A stretch of 26,125 nt of DNA from Bacteroidaceae bacterium (GCA_900770665.1 CAAGKZ010000040.1:1-26125), one strand, 5' to 3'; shown: positions 8,210 through 16,390, counted from the first letter of the stretch. Translations and numbers: made by a program. Notes: generated by a model not told the origin, from the sequence alone.

Positions 8210-8256
8210 TATACACAAAAGAAGGCATCCATTATGGGTGCCTTCTTTTGTGTATA
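8210..8256. terminator. Bidirectional terminator
   Basis: A 21-bp stem (arms 8210-8230 and 8236-8256, one G-T mismatch) with the 5-base loop ATTAT. A and T runs are built into both arms, so it can serve both the lipoprotein gene (+) and the oadA-like gene (-), which converge on it. Confidence 0.88.
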
Positions 8257-8268
8257 ACATGCTTGTTG

Positions 8269-10044
8269 TTAATTGAATAACTCGTCTCGTTGAAGGTATG
8301 CTATAATGTCGCCGCGGTTTACATGGTCGCCTTGCTTTGCACAGATTTCAACTACGCGGCCGCCAAGACCTGTTGCAACCGGCTGCAGTTCGCCCCATGG
8401 GGTTATTATTGTACAGAATAGTTCATCGGCTGCATAGCGACGTCCGATAGCTGGTGCTTGTGATACACCCTCTACGACAACCTCCCAAATTATCTGTCCC
8501 TTTTCTGCCGCAACAATAGGATCGGCCTTTGCGTGCTTTATGGCCTTTATCTCCTCAATGCTTACGCCCTTGCTTGCCATTGAAGTGTCTTTTGCCTTTT
8601 CAATATCGGCAAGGAAACGTTCCTTGGCGACACCGCTCTTGTAGTCGCGGTATTGGCGGTCGTGCATTGCAAATTCCCAAAGCTCCTCGTCATCTTCTCC
8701 TGTATCCCATCCAAGCTCCTCCATCTCCTTGCGGTATTTGTCAAGTGCGTCGGGGTAGAAACTCTGTGGGTCGGCAGTTGTGAACTCATAGCCTTTCTCC
8801 TTTGCAAGCTCAATGATTTCGGGAGCAAGCTCGCCAGGCAGACGGCCGCTCTTTCCAAGAATCATACCCCACATGCTATCGTCCATGCGGCTGAAGCGTG
8901 GCTCGTCCTGAGCGCGTGAAAGAAGGTTCATGAGAGCGATATTCTTTACATACTGGCTGAACGGTGTAACGAGTGGGGGATAACCCACACGTGGCCAAAC
9001 GTATGCAACCTCATTGAAGAGTTCTACCATGAGCTCGTCAAGCGTATATGTGGGTTTTCCTTTGCTCTGCAGAATACCGTTTATACCTTTATGTACACCG
9101 GCGAGATCGGACATCATTGAGCCCATCATGCCGCCGGGGAGTCCGCTGGTGAGCAAAAGTGAACTCATCAACTTGTTGTTGTTGTCCATGAATATTCCTA
9201 TCCATTCATCGATGAATTCCTGGGTGAGACTGCGTACTTTCATGTATGCATTCATGTTGATTTCAGGAACTTTAAAGCCTGCATCTTTAAGCATTGCTTG
9301 AACACTGATGATGTCCGGATGAACCTTACCCCAAGAGAGTGGCTCTACTGCTGTGTCAATAATGTCACAACCATTCTTGCACACTTCAAGAATTGAGGCC
9401 ATTGACAAACCTGGACCGCTGTGCCCATGATACTGTATGATGATTTCGGGGTGCTTCTCCTTTATGCTCTTTGTCAAGCGTCCAAGGAAAGCCGGGCGTC
9501 CAATGCCTGCCATATCCTTAAGGCATATTTCTGTAGCGCCAGCTGCGATGAGCTCGTCGGCAAGGTTGCTGTAGTATTCTACAGTGTGGACCGGTGAAGA
9601 TGTTATACAGAGTGTAGCCTGCGGAATCATGCCGGCTTCGAGGGCGTATTTGATTGATGGTATGATGTTTCTTGAGTCGTTCAAACCACAGAATATACGT
9701 GTTATGTCAACGCCTTGAGCCTTTTTTACCTTATACATAAGGCGACGAACATCGGCGGGGACGGGGAACATACGCAGGCCGTTGAGCGCTCTGTCGAGCA
9801 TATGGGTCTGTATTCCGGCTTCATTGAATGGTTTTGTAAAGGTTCTTACAGCCTTGTTCGGGTTTTCGCCTGCCATTAGATTTACCTGTTCAAATGCTCC
9901 TCCGTTTGTTTCAATTCGCGAGAAACATCCCATCTCTATTATTGCCGGAGCAACTTTTTCAAGCTGTTCGGCCAGTGGCTGGAACTTGCCCGATGATTGG
10001 AACATGTCGCGGTAAACCAAGCTGAATTTTATCTCCTTTTCCAT
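8269..10044 (-). CDS. oadA: Oxaloacetate decarboxylase alpha / pyruvate carboxylase subunit B-type carboxyltransferase
   Basis: 591 aa. Residues ~5-280 are the metal-dependent carboxyltransferase TIM barrel: YRDMFQS (metal ligand Asp13), CLKDMAG (Lys176, the expected carbamylated lysine) and YHGHSG (His206, His208). The PYC_OADA conserved region follows to ~460. The C-terminus (~515-591) has the outline of a biotinyl/lipoyl carrier domain (GGRVVEICAKQGDHVNRGD), but the turn that should read EAMKM reads TPWGE (548-552), so the biotin-accepting lysine is absent. By family, the barrel moves CO2 between biotin and pyruvate/oxaloacetate. Here a separate biotin carrier would be needed, or the domain is structural. 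No carrier or membrane subunit gene lies beside it. The gene is monocistronic in this window. Confidence 0.88.
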   Translation of the reverse strand: MEKEIKFSLVYRDMFQSSGKFQPLAEQLEKVAPAIIEMGCFSRIETNGGAFEQVNLMAGENPNKAVRTFTKPFNEAGIQTHMLDRALNGLRMFPVPADVRRLMYKVKKAQGVDITRIFCGLNDSRNIIPSIKYALEAGMIPQATLCITSSPVHTVEYYSNLADELIAAGATEICLKDMAGIGRPAFLGRLTKSIKEKHPEIIIQYHGHSGPGLSMASILEVCKNGCDIIDTAVEPLSWGKVHPDIISVQAMLKDAGFKVPEINMNAYMKVRSLTQEFIDEWIGIFMDNNNKLMSSLLLTSGLPGGMMGSMMSDLAGVHKGINGILQSKGKPTYTLDELMVELFNEVAYVWPRVGYPPLVTPFSQYVKNIALMNLLSRAQDEPRFSRMDDSMWGMILGKSGRLPGELAPEIIELAKEKGYEFTTADPQSFYPDALDKYRKEMEELGWDTGEDDEELWEFAMHDRQYRDYKSGVAKERFLADIEKAKDTSMASKGVSIEEIKAIKHAKADPIVAAEKGQIIWEVVVEGVSQAPAIGRRYAADELFCTIITPWGELQPVATGLGGRVVEICAKQGDHVNRGDIIAYLQRDELFN

Positions 10045-10127
10045 AGTTATAAGAATTTATAGAGTAGTGTATGCTACTTTGTTTTATGTTTGACTGAATA
10101 TCCTTATTAATGTATATATCGTATATG

Positions 10128-10135
10128 CAAAGTTA
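10128..10135 (-). promoter_or_regulatory. -7 element for the oadA-like gene
   Basis: On the minus strand this reads TAACTTTG (TAnnTTTG), about 84 bases before the start codon. No good -33 TTTG was found at the right distance. Confidence 0.4.
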
Positions 10136-10481
10136 GTTGCTTTGTATTTAAAACCTAATTTTTAAAGGGAAAATTTCAAATTATTTTCAATGTACAAACT
10201 TATAGACCCGTTTTTGGTTGAACTAAAGGTATAAATGTTTTTATTTATATATTTGTTATTCTGTTATTTATGTTTTAAATATTGTTTTTGGAGTAGTGGT
10301 GATGCCGCGGTTGGTATGCGATAGGCATTGATGCAATTTCTGGCGAAATGGCAAGGTCATGATTTTATTTGGAGTATATGTTCGGTTTGCGCTGTTTTAT
10401 TGTTGAAAAAATACGTGTTTCCGTGTTATATTTGGCGAAAATGTAGTTATATGTGACCGAATGATGTATTTGTCTGTAATT

Positions 10482-10529
10482 ATTTTACCTATAAATATTA
10501 AATTTTACCCAATATATTTAAATTTTACC
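10482..10529 (+). repeat. Three ATTTTACC boxes at exact 20-bp spacing
   Basis: Identical 8-mers at 10482-10489, 10502-10509 and 10522-10529. The 12 bases after the first two boxes are also similar AT-rich sequence ending TTAA. A 20-bp period is about two helical turns, so bound proteins would sit on one face of the DNA. The array is 147-194 bases before the ligase start codon, a position that suits a regulator. Confidence 0.65.
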
Positions 10530-10675
10530 AAAACAATACGCTCTATACCGCCGATTTTATATAATTGAAAAATGAATTGCGAACTTTGCAAAGAAAGATG
10601 CAGCAAGCAGTGGATTTTTGTTTGGAAATCGTTGTTGCAATGCCGGATTTATGCAGTTTATTCAATATTTAAAAT

Positions 10676-12355
10676 ATGAGACATTACCTTTCCTACATTG
10701 AGGATGTTGTTAAAAAGGGATGGGAAAAGCCTTCTATCTCTAATTATGGCGGTGTTACCTTAAAGAATTGCGATATAGCAAGGAATATTGAACGCTTGCA
10801 TATACTTTTTGAGAAATGTGGCGTGAAAGAAGGTGAGAATATTGCTATATGTGCACGCAATTCGGCAGAATGGTGTGTGACATTTCTTGCCATATCTACA
10901 TATAAAGCTGTTGCGGTGCCTTTGTTGGCAGATTTCCTTCCTGAAAATATAGCCAATTTGGCAAAGGTTTCTGATAGCAGAATGTTGTTTGTCGACAATA
11001 ATGTACTTGCCGGCCTGCAGCGTTCTGGTATTGCTTCCGTATTTGGTGATTATGATAACTTTGTTGGTGTTTTTGATATTGTAACCTACGAGGCGGTAAG
11101 CGATTGTGGTAATTCAGTTGATGTAAAGATTGAGGGTGTTGATAGGGCTTTCTTGCAGAAATACCCCAATGGAATGACTCCGTCTGATGTGAATTTTAAT
11201 GTCGGCGCAATGGAGGATTTGGCTGTGATTAGTTATACTTCGGGTACAAGCAGCTCGCCCAAAGGCGTCATGCTGGCTGCAAAATCTCTTTCAGGTAATG
11301 TGGAGATGGCGCGCAAACTTGTTCCGGTGGCGGTTCAGGAGCCCGGAAATACATTATCAATATTGCCTTTGGCTCATATCTTTGGTTTGGCATTCGATTT
11401 CCTTTTGCTTCTTGGTTGCGGGTGTCACATACATATTTTCACAGAGAAGCCGGTGCCTGTCCGCTTGCTTAAAGCATTGTCCGAGGTAAAGCCATTTATC
11501 TTCTTGACTGTTCCGATGTTAATAGAGAAGATATTTAGAGCGAAGGTTATTCCTACATTGAAGAAACCTGTCATGAAGTTCCTCACTGCAATACCTGGCG
11601 TGCGTCGTCTCATATTCAACAAAGTACGCTCCAAGATTATTGACACTTTCGGTGGCAACCTACATAAGGCCGGTTTCTTTATCGGTGGTGCTGCCATCAG
11701 CAAGGATGTCGATAAGGTGATGAAAAGGATCAGAATCCCATATGCTGTGGGTTATGGAATGACCGAGTGTGGCCCTCTTATCAGCTACGTAGCATCGTCT
11801 CATCCCACCATCCACGAGGCCGGTGGTATTGCGGCTCCTACAATAGAGGTGCGTATCGATTCAGAGAGGGCGACGAGAGTTCCCGGGGAGATACAGGTAC
11901 GTGGCGATGTCGTTACATCGGGATACTACAAGAATCCCGAGGCAACAAAGGCTTCGTTTACACAGGATGGCTGGCTCAAGACCGGTGACATGGGTGTCGA
12001 GCCCCGTCCGGGCATTATATATATAAAAGGTCGTTGCAAAAATATGATTCTCACCGGTAGCGGACAGAATATCTATCCCGAGGAGATTGAGGATCTGATT
12101 GTGCAGCTTCCATATATTACAGAGGCTCTTATAGTGGGCCGTAATCATGCACTTGTCGCATTGATTGTTGTTGACCACGATGCCCTTAAGGCGGCAGGCA
12201 TAGCTGAGGGGGATGTGCAGGAGGTTATAGAAAACAGCGTGTTTGCCTTGAATGGCAAATTGCCCGCCTATAGCCAGATAGCACGCTGTGAATTGCGACG
12301 TGAACCATTTGAGAAGACTCCAAAGCTGAGTATCAAACGATTCATGTACAATTAA
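10676..12355 (+). CDS. AMP-forming acyl-CoA synthetase-like protein, paralog 1 (ANL superfamily)
   Basis: 559 aa. ANL core motifs: ATP loop YTSGTSSSPKGV (187-198), YGMTECGP (360-367), GWLKTGD (432-438), GRCKNMILTGSGQNIYPEEIE hinge region, and C-terminal A10 segment TPKLSIKRF (548-556). By family it activates a carboxylic, probably fatty, acid as acyl-AMP and passes it to CoA or another thiol. The substrate cannot be read from the sequence. In the A10 segment the position that aligns with the catalytic lysine of long-chain enzymes (TPTxKxKR) is Ser552, with lysines at 550 and 554 instead. It is the most diverged of the three neighbouring paralogs and the only one with the normal-length ATP loop. 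No signal peptide is seen, so it is cytosolic. A dispersed repeat follows it. Confidence 0.9.
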   Translation: MRHYLSYIEDVVKKGWEKPSISNYGGVTLKNCDIARNIERLHILFEKCGVKEGENIAICARNSAEWCVTFLAISTYKAVAVPLLADFLPENIANLAKVSDSRMLFVDNNVLAGLQRSGIASVFGDYDNFVGVFDIVTYEAVSDCGNSVDVKIEGVDRAFLQKYPNGMTPSDVNFNVGAMEDLAVISYTSGTSSSPKGVMLAAKSLSGNVEMARKLVPVAVQEPGNTLSILPLAHIFGLAFDFLLLLGCGCHIHIFTEKPVPVRLLKALSEVKPFIFLTVPMLIEKIFRAKVIPTLKKPVMKFLTAIPGVRRLIFNKVRSKIIDTFGGNLHKAGFFIGGAAISKDVDKVMKRIRIPYAVGYGMTECGPLISYVASSHPTIHEAGGIAAPTIEVRIDSERATRVPGEIQVRGDVVTSGYYKNPEATKASFTQDGWLKTGDMGVEPRPGIIYIKGRCKNMILTGSGQNIYPEEIEDLIVQLPYITEALIVGRNHALVALIVVDHDALKAAGIAEGDVQEVIENSVFALNGKLPAYSQIARCELRREPFEKTPKLSIKRFMYN

Positions 12356-12377
12356 GGTGGATGTGAAAGGTGAAAGG

Positions 12378-12467
12378 TGAAAGCTGCGGGTAAGCGAGAG
12401 CAGAGGAAAAGTTCACTTTTACTCTGCCGAGCGGGAGCAGGTTCAATCGCACGGAGTGCGGTTAAAA
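12378..12467 (+). repeat. Dispersed 90-bp intergenic repeat, copy 2
   Basis: Ungapped match to 2701-2790 (81/90 identical). It starts 22 bases after the stop codon of ligase paralog 1 and is preceded by GTGAAAG units instead of the AAAACTG units of copy 1. Confidence 0.85.
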
Positions 12468-12723
12468 TGGAAAACGGAATGCCGGGGTTAAAGCAGGAAG
12501 TAACTTTAGTTTTGTATCTTTAATTTATATTATAGATAGTGATTGATTTGATTTTTCCGGGGCGCGGAGTGTGCCTCCCGTCCCGGATTTAAAGAAACTG
12601 TTGGGTGGTTTTGAAGTTGAAGTGTGAAATTTTGTTAAAATATTATACCTTTTGTACTTTTAAACAATAAAAAGATGTTATTTTAAAGTTAATTATTGGT
12701 GATAATTTAGTTAAATAGATGCT

Positions 12724-12756
12724 TTTTATAGAAATTTGTACGATTGCTTAATTTTG
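12724..12756 (+). promoter_or_regulatory. Candidate promoter for ligase paralog 2
   Basis: TAATTTTG at 12749-12756 matches the -7 consensus exactly. TTTT at 12724-12727, 21 bases upstream, is a weak -33. The start codon is ~62 bases downstream. Confidence 0.45.
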
Positions 12757-12818
12757 TGTACTGCATTTTTATATGTGGGTGCTCTTGAATTTGAAATTAA
12801 ATAATAGATAGATATATT

Positions 12819-14498
12819 ATGAAACACTTTGTTAGTCTTTTGAATGATTCGGTAAAGAACAATTGGGATTTGCCGGCTGTAACTAATTTTGGTGCGAACA
12901 CCTACACTTATGGTCAGATGGCCGAGAATATGGCGAAATACCACATTCTCTTCAGTGAGGCGGGCATCAAGAAAGGTGATAAAGTCGCTCTTTATGCGCG
13001 AAATTCGGCAGAGTGGGTAATTGCCTATTTTGCAACATTGACATACGAGGCTGTATCGGTTCCTTTCCTTCCCGATTTTATCCCTGCTGCAGTTGCTGAG
13101 TTGGGTGCATTCTCGGAGTGTAAGTTGCTTATTGCCGATGATATTGCTATAAACAATCTTAAAGAGGACGAGAAATATATCAAGCAGCTTGAGTCGACAA
13201 AGGGTTTTGCCGGCATTATCAATGTCAAGGATATCAGTGTGAGCCTGGCTACAGACAAGGCTTTGGCTGCTGCACACGATGCAATCGATGAGCACTATGC
13301 AAAGCTCTATCCAAACGGCTTGAGCGCCGATTTGGTGAACTATTACCCCGAGGAGCGTGATATGGAGGCAGTTGTTGAAATCAGTTTCACATCGGGCACA
13401 ACAAGTGCAACTTCAAAGGGTGTTGTTCTTCCTGCACGTTCACTCTCAGTGAATCTTGATTTCGCACGTCGCGAGATTCCTGCGACACGTGGTGCTCACA
13501 TCTTTGCAATTCTGCCCATGGCGCACATGTTCGGTCAGACATTTGACGTTCTTTTCCCATTGGCCGGCGGTTGCCATGTATATGTTATGCCGGGCAAACC
13601 AACTCCGGCACGTCTGTTGGGAGGTCTGGGCGCTGTAAAGCCATTCATGTTCCTCACCGTGCCTTTGGTTGTGGAGAAGATTTTCAAGTCAAAGGTGTTC
13701 CCTGCAACACGCAAGTTCCCGGCAAATGTGCTTCTGAAGGTGCCCGGTCTTGACAGAATCGTGCTCAACAAGATAAAGAAGTCTCTGCTCACAGCTTTTG
13801 GTAACGGCTTTACAACCGGTCTCATCCTGGGTGGTGCAGCGCTTAACCGCGAGGTTGAGGATTTGCTCAAGCGCATGAAGTTCCCATACGTGGTAGGTTA
13901 TGGTATGACAGAGTGCGGTCCGCTTATCTCGTACTGCGACAAGAGTGAGTTCGTGAAGTATTCTTGCGGTAAGAAGGCTAATCCTCTCGAGTTGCGTATC
14001 GACTCGGCCAATCCACGTCGTGTGCTCGGCGAGATTCAGGTTAAGGGTGATGCCGTTATGCTTGGCTATTACAAGAACGAGGAGGCAACTGCTGCTACAT
14101 TTACAAAGGATGGCTGGCTGAAGACCGGTGACATGGGTGTTGTTGACAGCAAGGGTAATGTCTTTATCAAGGGCCGTTGCAAGAATATGATTCTCACCGG
14201 TAGCGGTCAGAATATATATCCCGAGGAGATTGAGGACAAGATCAATAACCTGCCTTACGTTGTCGAGTCACTTGTGGTAGGTCGCAATAATGCCATTGTA
14301 GCGCTTGTGGTTGCCGATTACGAGGCCGGCAAGAAGGATGGTCTTGACGAGAAGGCACTTGAGAAACTCGTTGACGAGAATGTACTTGCCTTGAATGCAG
14401 AACTTGCATCATACAGCAAAATCGGTTATACCGAGATTCGCAACGAGGCTTTTGAGAAAACTCCAAAACAGAGTATCAAGCGTTATATGTATTCATAA
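12819..14498 (+). CDS. AMP-forming acyl-CoA synthetase-like protein, paralog 2
   Basis: 559 aa, ANL superfamily. The ATP loop reads FTSGTTSATSKGV (190-202). This is one residue longer than the usual TSGTTGxPKG and lacks its proline. Other motifs are YGMTECGP (361-368), GWLKTGD (432-438), GRCKNMILTGSGQNIYPEE, and the A10 segment TPKQSIKRY, in which Ser552 occupies the usual catalytic-lysine position. By eye roughly four of five residues match paralog 3, with a lower match to paralog 1. By family it forms acyl-AMP and acyl-CoA; the acid used is unknown. It begins after its own promoter-like box and ends at a strong terminator, so it is probably a separate unit. Cytosolic; no signal peptide or membrane segment. 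Confidence 0.9.
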   Translation: MKHFVSLLNDSVKNNWDLPAVTNFGANTYTYGQMAENMAKYHILFSEAGIKKGDKVALYARNSAEWVIAYFATLTYEAVSVPFLPDFIPAAVAELGAFSECKLLIADDIAINNLKEDEKYIKQLESTKGFAGIINVKDISVSLATDKALAAAHDAIDEHYAKLYPNGLSADLVNYYPEERDMEAVVEISFTSGTTSATSKGVVLPARSLSVNLDFARREIPATRGAHIFAILPMAHMFGQTFDVLFPLAGGCHVYVMPGKPTPARLLGGLGAVKPFMFLTVPLVVEKIFKSKVFPATRKFPANVLLKVPGLDRIVLNKIKKSLLTAFGNGFTTGLILGGAALNREVEDLLKRMKFPYVVGYGMTECGPLISYCDKSEFVKYSCGKKANPLELRIDSANPRRVLGEIQVKGDAVMLGYYKNEEATAATFTKDGWLKTGDMGVVDSKGNVFIKGRCKNMILTGSGQNIYPEEIEDKINNLPYVVESLVVGRNNAIVALVVADYEAGKKDGLDEKALEKLVDENVLALNAELASYSKIGYTEIRNEAFEKTPKQSIKRYMYS

Positions 14499-14516
14499 TC
14501 ATATTATTATAGTGTT

Positions 14517-14557
14517 ACAAACAGTGCCCGTGCGCGATGCGTGCGGGCACTGTTTGT
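14517..14557 (+). terminator. Terminator after ligase paralog 2
   Basis: A 14-bp stem (14517-14530 with 14544-14557, core CAGTGCCCG/CGGGCACTG), 13-base loop region, ending in a T-rich stretch. It lies 18 bases past the stop codon. Confidence 0.85.
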
Positions 14558-14614
14558 TTAGTATGCATTACGAAAATTGACAATTTTATTTCAAAACTGC
14601 ACATTTGGTTGTGT

Positions 14615-14667
14615 ATTGTGCAAAAAATATTTGTATTTTTAAAAAATAATGTTGATATTTGCACAAT
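14615..14667. promoter_or_regulatory. Inverted-repeat operator candidate before ligase paralog 3
   Basis: ATTGTGCAAA at 14615-14624 and its exact reverse complement TTTGCACAAT at 14658-14667, 43 bp centre to centre (about four helical turns). A weak promoter (TTTG 14604-14607, then TATTTG at 14628) places the left half-site inside the promoter and the right one just after the start point. This suggests repression by a looping or cooperative regulator; inference only. Confidence 0.45.
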
Positions 14668-14692
14668 CAAATCAATCACACAATCAAAAACT

Positions 14693-16372
14693 ATGAGACA
14701 TTTTATAAGCTATTTCAACGATGCTGTAAAAAATTACTGGGATTTGTCGGCTGTAACCAACTTTGGTAAGGAGACTTATACTTATGGTCAGATGGCTGAG
14801 CAGATAGCAAAATACCACATTCTTTTTAGTGAGGCCGGTATAAAGAAAGGTGACAAAGTCGCTCTTTATGCACGTAACTCGGCCGAGTGGGTGATTGCCT
14901 ATTTTGCAACGCTTACATACGATGCAGTAACAGTGCCATTTCTTCCCGATTTTATTCCTGCAGCAGTAGCTGAACTTGGTGCTTTCTCAGAGTGCAAGCT
15001 CATCATTGCCGATGACATTGCCATAAATGGTTTGAAGGAGGATGCGAAACATATCGCGCAACTGGAGACTACCGAAGGTTTTTCAGGCATTCTCAATATA
15101 AATGATTTGAGCGTTGCTCATGCAACAGACAAAGCGCTGGCTGCAACACGTGAGACTCTTGACGAGCATTTTGCAAAGCTCTATCCGGCCGGTCTAGCTG
15201 CTGCTGACATCAACTACTATCCCGAGGAGCGCGACATGGAGGCTGTTGTTGAAATCAGCTTCACATCGGGCACAACAAGTGCTACATCAAAGGGTGTTGT
15301 TCTTCCTGCTCGCTCACTGTCGGCAAACCTTGAGTTCGGCCGTCGCGTATTGCCTGCTACCCCGGGTGGAAACATCTTTGCTGTTCTGCCTATGGCTCAC
15401 ATGTTCGGTCAGGCGTTCGACGTGCTCTATCCTATAACCAGTGGCTCTCATGTATATGTGATGCCCGGCAAACCGTCACCGACACGTTTGATAAGCGGCT
15501 TGGGTACCGTTAGACCATACATGTTCCTCACCGTGCCTTTGGTTATAGAGAAAATCTTCAAGTCTAAGGTGTTCCCGGTAACACGCAAGAACCCGGCGAA
15601 GTTGCTTTTGAAGATACCCGGACTCAGAAGGATTGTTCTTAACAAGATAAAGAGTTCGCTTTTGACAGCCTTCGGTAATAATTTCTCTGTTGGTGTAATC
15701 ATCGGTGGTGCGGCGCTGAACCGCGAGGTCGAGGATTTGCTAAAGAAGATGAAGTTCCCTTACACAGTGGGTTATGGAATGACCGAGTGTGGTCCTATCA
15801 TTTCATATTGCGACAAGGCCGACTATGTAAAATACTCATGTGGAAAGTATGTAGGTTCGGTAGATATCCGCATCGACTCATCCAACCCATACCGTGTGCT
15901 TGGCGAGATTCAGGTTAAGGGCGATGCCGTTATGCATGGCTACTACAAGAACGAGGAGGCTACATCGGCCGCATTTACAAGCGATGGCTGGTTGAGAACC
16001 GGTGATATGGGTATTTTTGACCGCAGGGGTAACCTCTTTATCAAGGGCCGTTGCAAGAATATGATTCTCACAGCAAGCGGACAGAATATATACCCCGAGG
16101 AGATTGAGGATAAGATTAATAACTTGCCATACGTTGTAGAGTCATTGGTTGTTGGACGCAAGAATGCAATCGTTGCGCTTGTTGTTGCCGACTACGAGGC
16201 TGGCAAGAAAGCCGGTCTTGATGAAAAGGCGCTTGAGAAACTCATTGACGAGAATGTCTTGGCCTTGAATACCGAACTTGCGGCATACAGCAAGATTGGT
16301 TACACCGAGATTCGTCGCGACGCTTTTGAAAAGACTCCGAAGCAGAGTATCAGAAGATTTATGTATTCGTAA
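14693..16372 (+). CDS. AMP-forming acyl-CoA synthetase-like protein, paralog 3
   Basis: 559 aa from ATG 14693, chosen because it aligns with the starts of both paralogs (MRHFISYFNDAVKN). The frame stays open to an ATG at 14537, but that start lies within the terminator of the preceding gene. Motifs: ATP loop FTSGTTSATSKGV with the same extra residue as paralog 2, YGMTECGP, GWLRTGD, GRCKNMILTASGQNIYPEE, and A10 segment TPKQSIRRF. Here Ser552 replaces the usual lysine and Arg554 replaces the second lysine kept in the other two. The family reaction is acyl-adenylate then acyl-thioester formation; substrate unknown. It has its own terminator, and the inverted repeat upstream suggests separate regulation. 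Confidence 0.9.
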   Translation: MRHFISYFNDAVKNYWDLSAVTNFGKETYTYGQMAEQIAKYHILFSEAGIKKGDKVALYARNSAEWVIAYFATLTYDAVTVPFLPDFIPAAVAELGAFSECKLIIADDIAINGLKEDAKHIAQLETTEGFSGILNINDLSVAHATDKALAATRETLDEHFAKLYPAGLAAADINYYPEERDMEAVVEISFTSGTTSATSKGVVLPARSLSANLEFGRRVLPATPGGNIFAVLPMAHMFGQAFDVLYPITSGSHVYVMPGKPSPTRLISGLGTVRPYMFLTVPLVIEKIFKSKVFPVTRKNPAKLLLKIPGLRRIVLNKIKSSLLTAFGNNFSVGVIIGGAALNREVEDLLKKMKFPYTVGYGMTECGPIISYCDKADYVKYSCGKYVGSVDIRIDSSNPYRVLGEIQVKGDAVMHGYYKNEEATSAAFTSDGWLRTGDMGIFDRRGNLFIKGRCKNMILTASGQNIYPEEIEDKINNLPYVVESLVVGRKNAIVALVVADYEAGKKAGLDEKALEKLIDENVLALNTELAAYSKIGYTEIRRDAFEKTPKQSIRRFMYS

Positions 16373-16390
16373 AGAATTTTTACCATATTG

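Larger units (their letters stand above)
10045..10675. other. 631-bp AT-rich divergent intergenic region
   Basis: It lies between the oadA-like gene (-) and the first ligase gene (+). I see no coding frame with a recognisable product and no RNA gene. It holds the -7 box at 10128-10135, the phased ATTTTACC boxes at 10482-10529, and a weak promoter-like GAACTTTG at 10581-10588 upstream of the ligase. The rest is AT-rich sequence without clear structure. Confidence 0.6.
12356..12818 (+). other. 463-bp intergenic region between ligase paralogs 1 and 2
   Basis: Contents are the 90-bp repeat (12378-12467), a GC-rich hairpin at 12556-12587 in otherwise AT-rich sequence (arms TCCGGGGCG / CGTCCCGGA plus an inner GGAG/CTCC), and a promoter-like pair near 12724-12756. 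The hairpin has no T-run, so it is a poor intrinsic terminator and may be a leader or dispersed structure. No gene is seen. Confidence 0.6.

Noticed and set aside
12726..13295. 189-codon open frame opposite the start of ligase paralog 2
   Set aside because: Antisense shadow of a well-conserved gene; Cys/Ile-rich composition.
14537..14692. N-terminal extension giving ligase paralog 3 a length of 611 aa
   Set aside because: The upstream ATG lies in the loop of the previous gene's terminator; ATG 14693 matches the start of both paralogs and gives the same 559-aa length.
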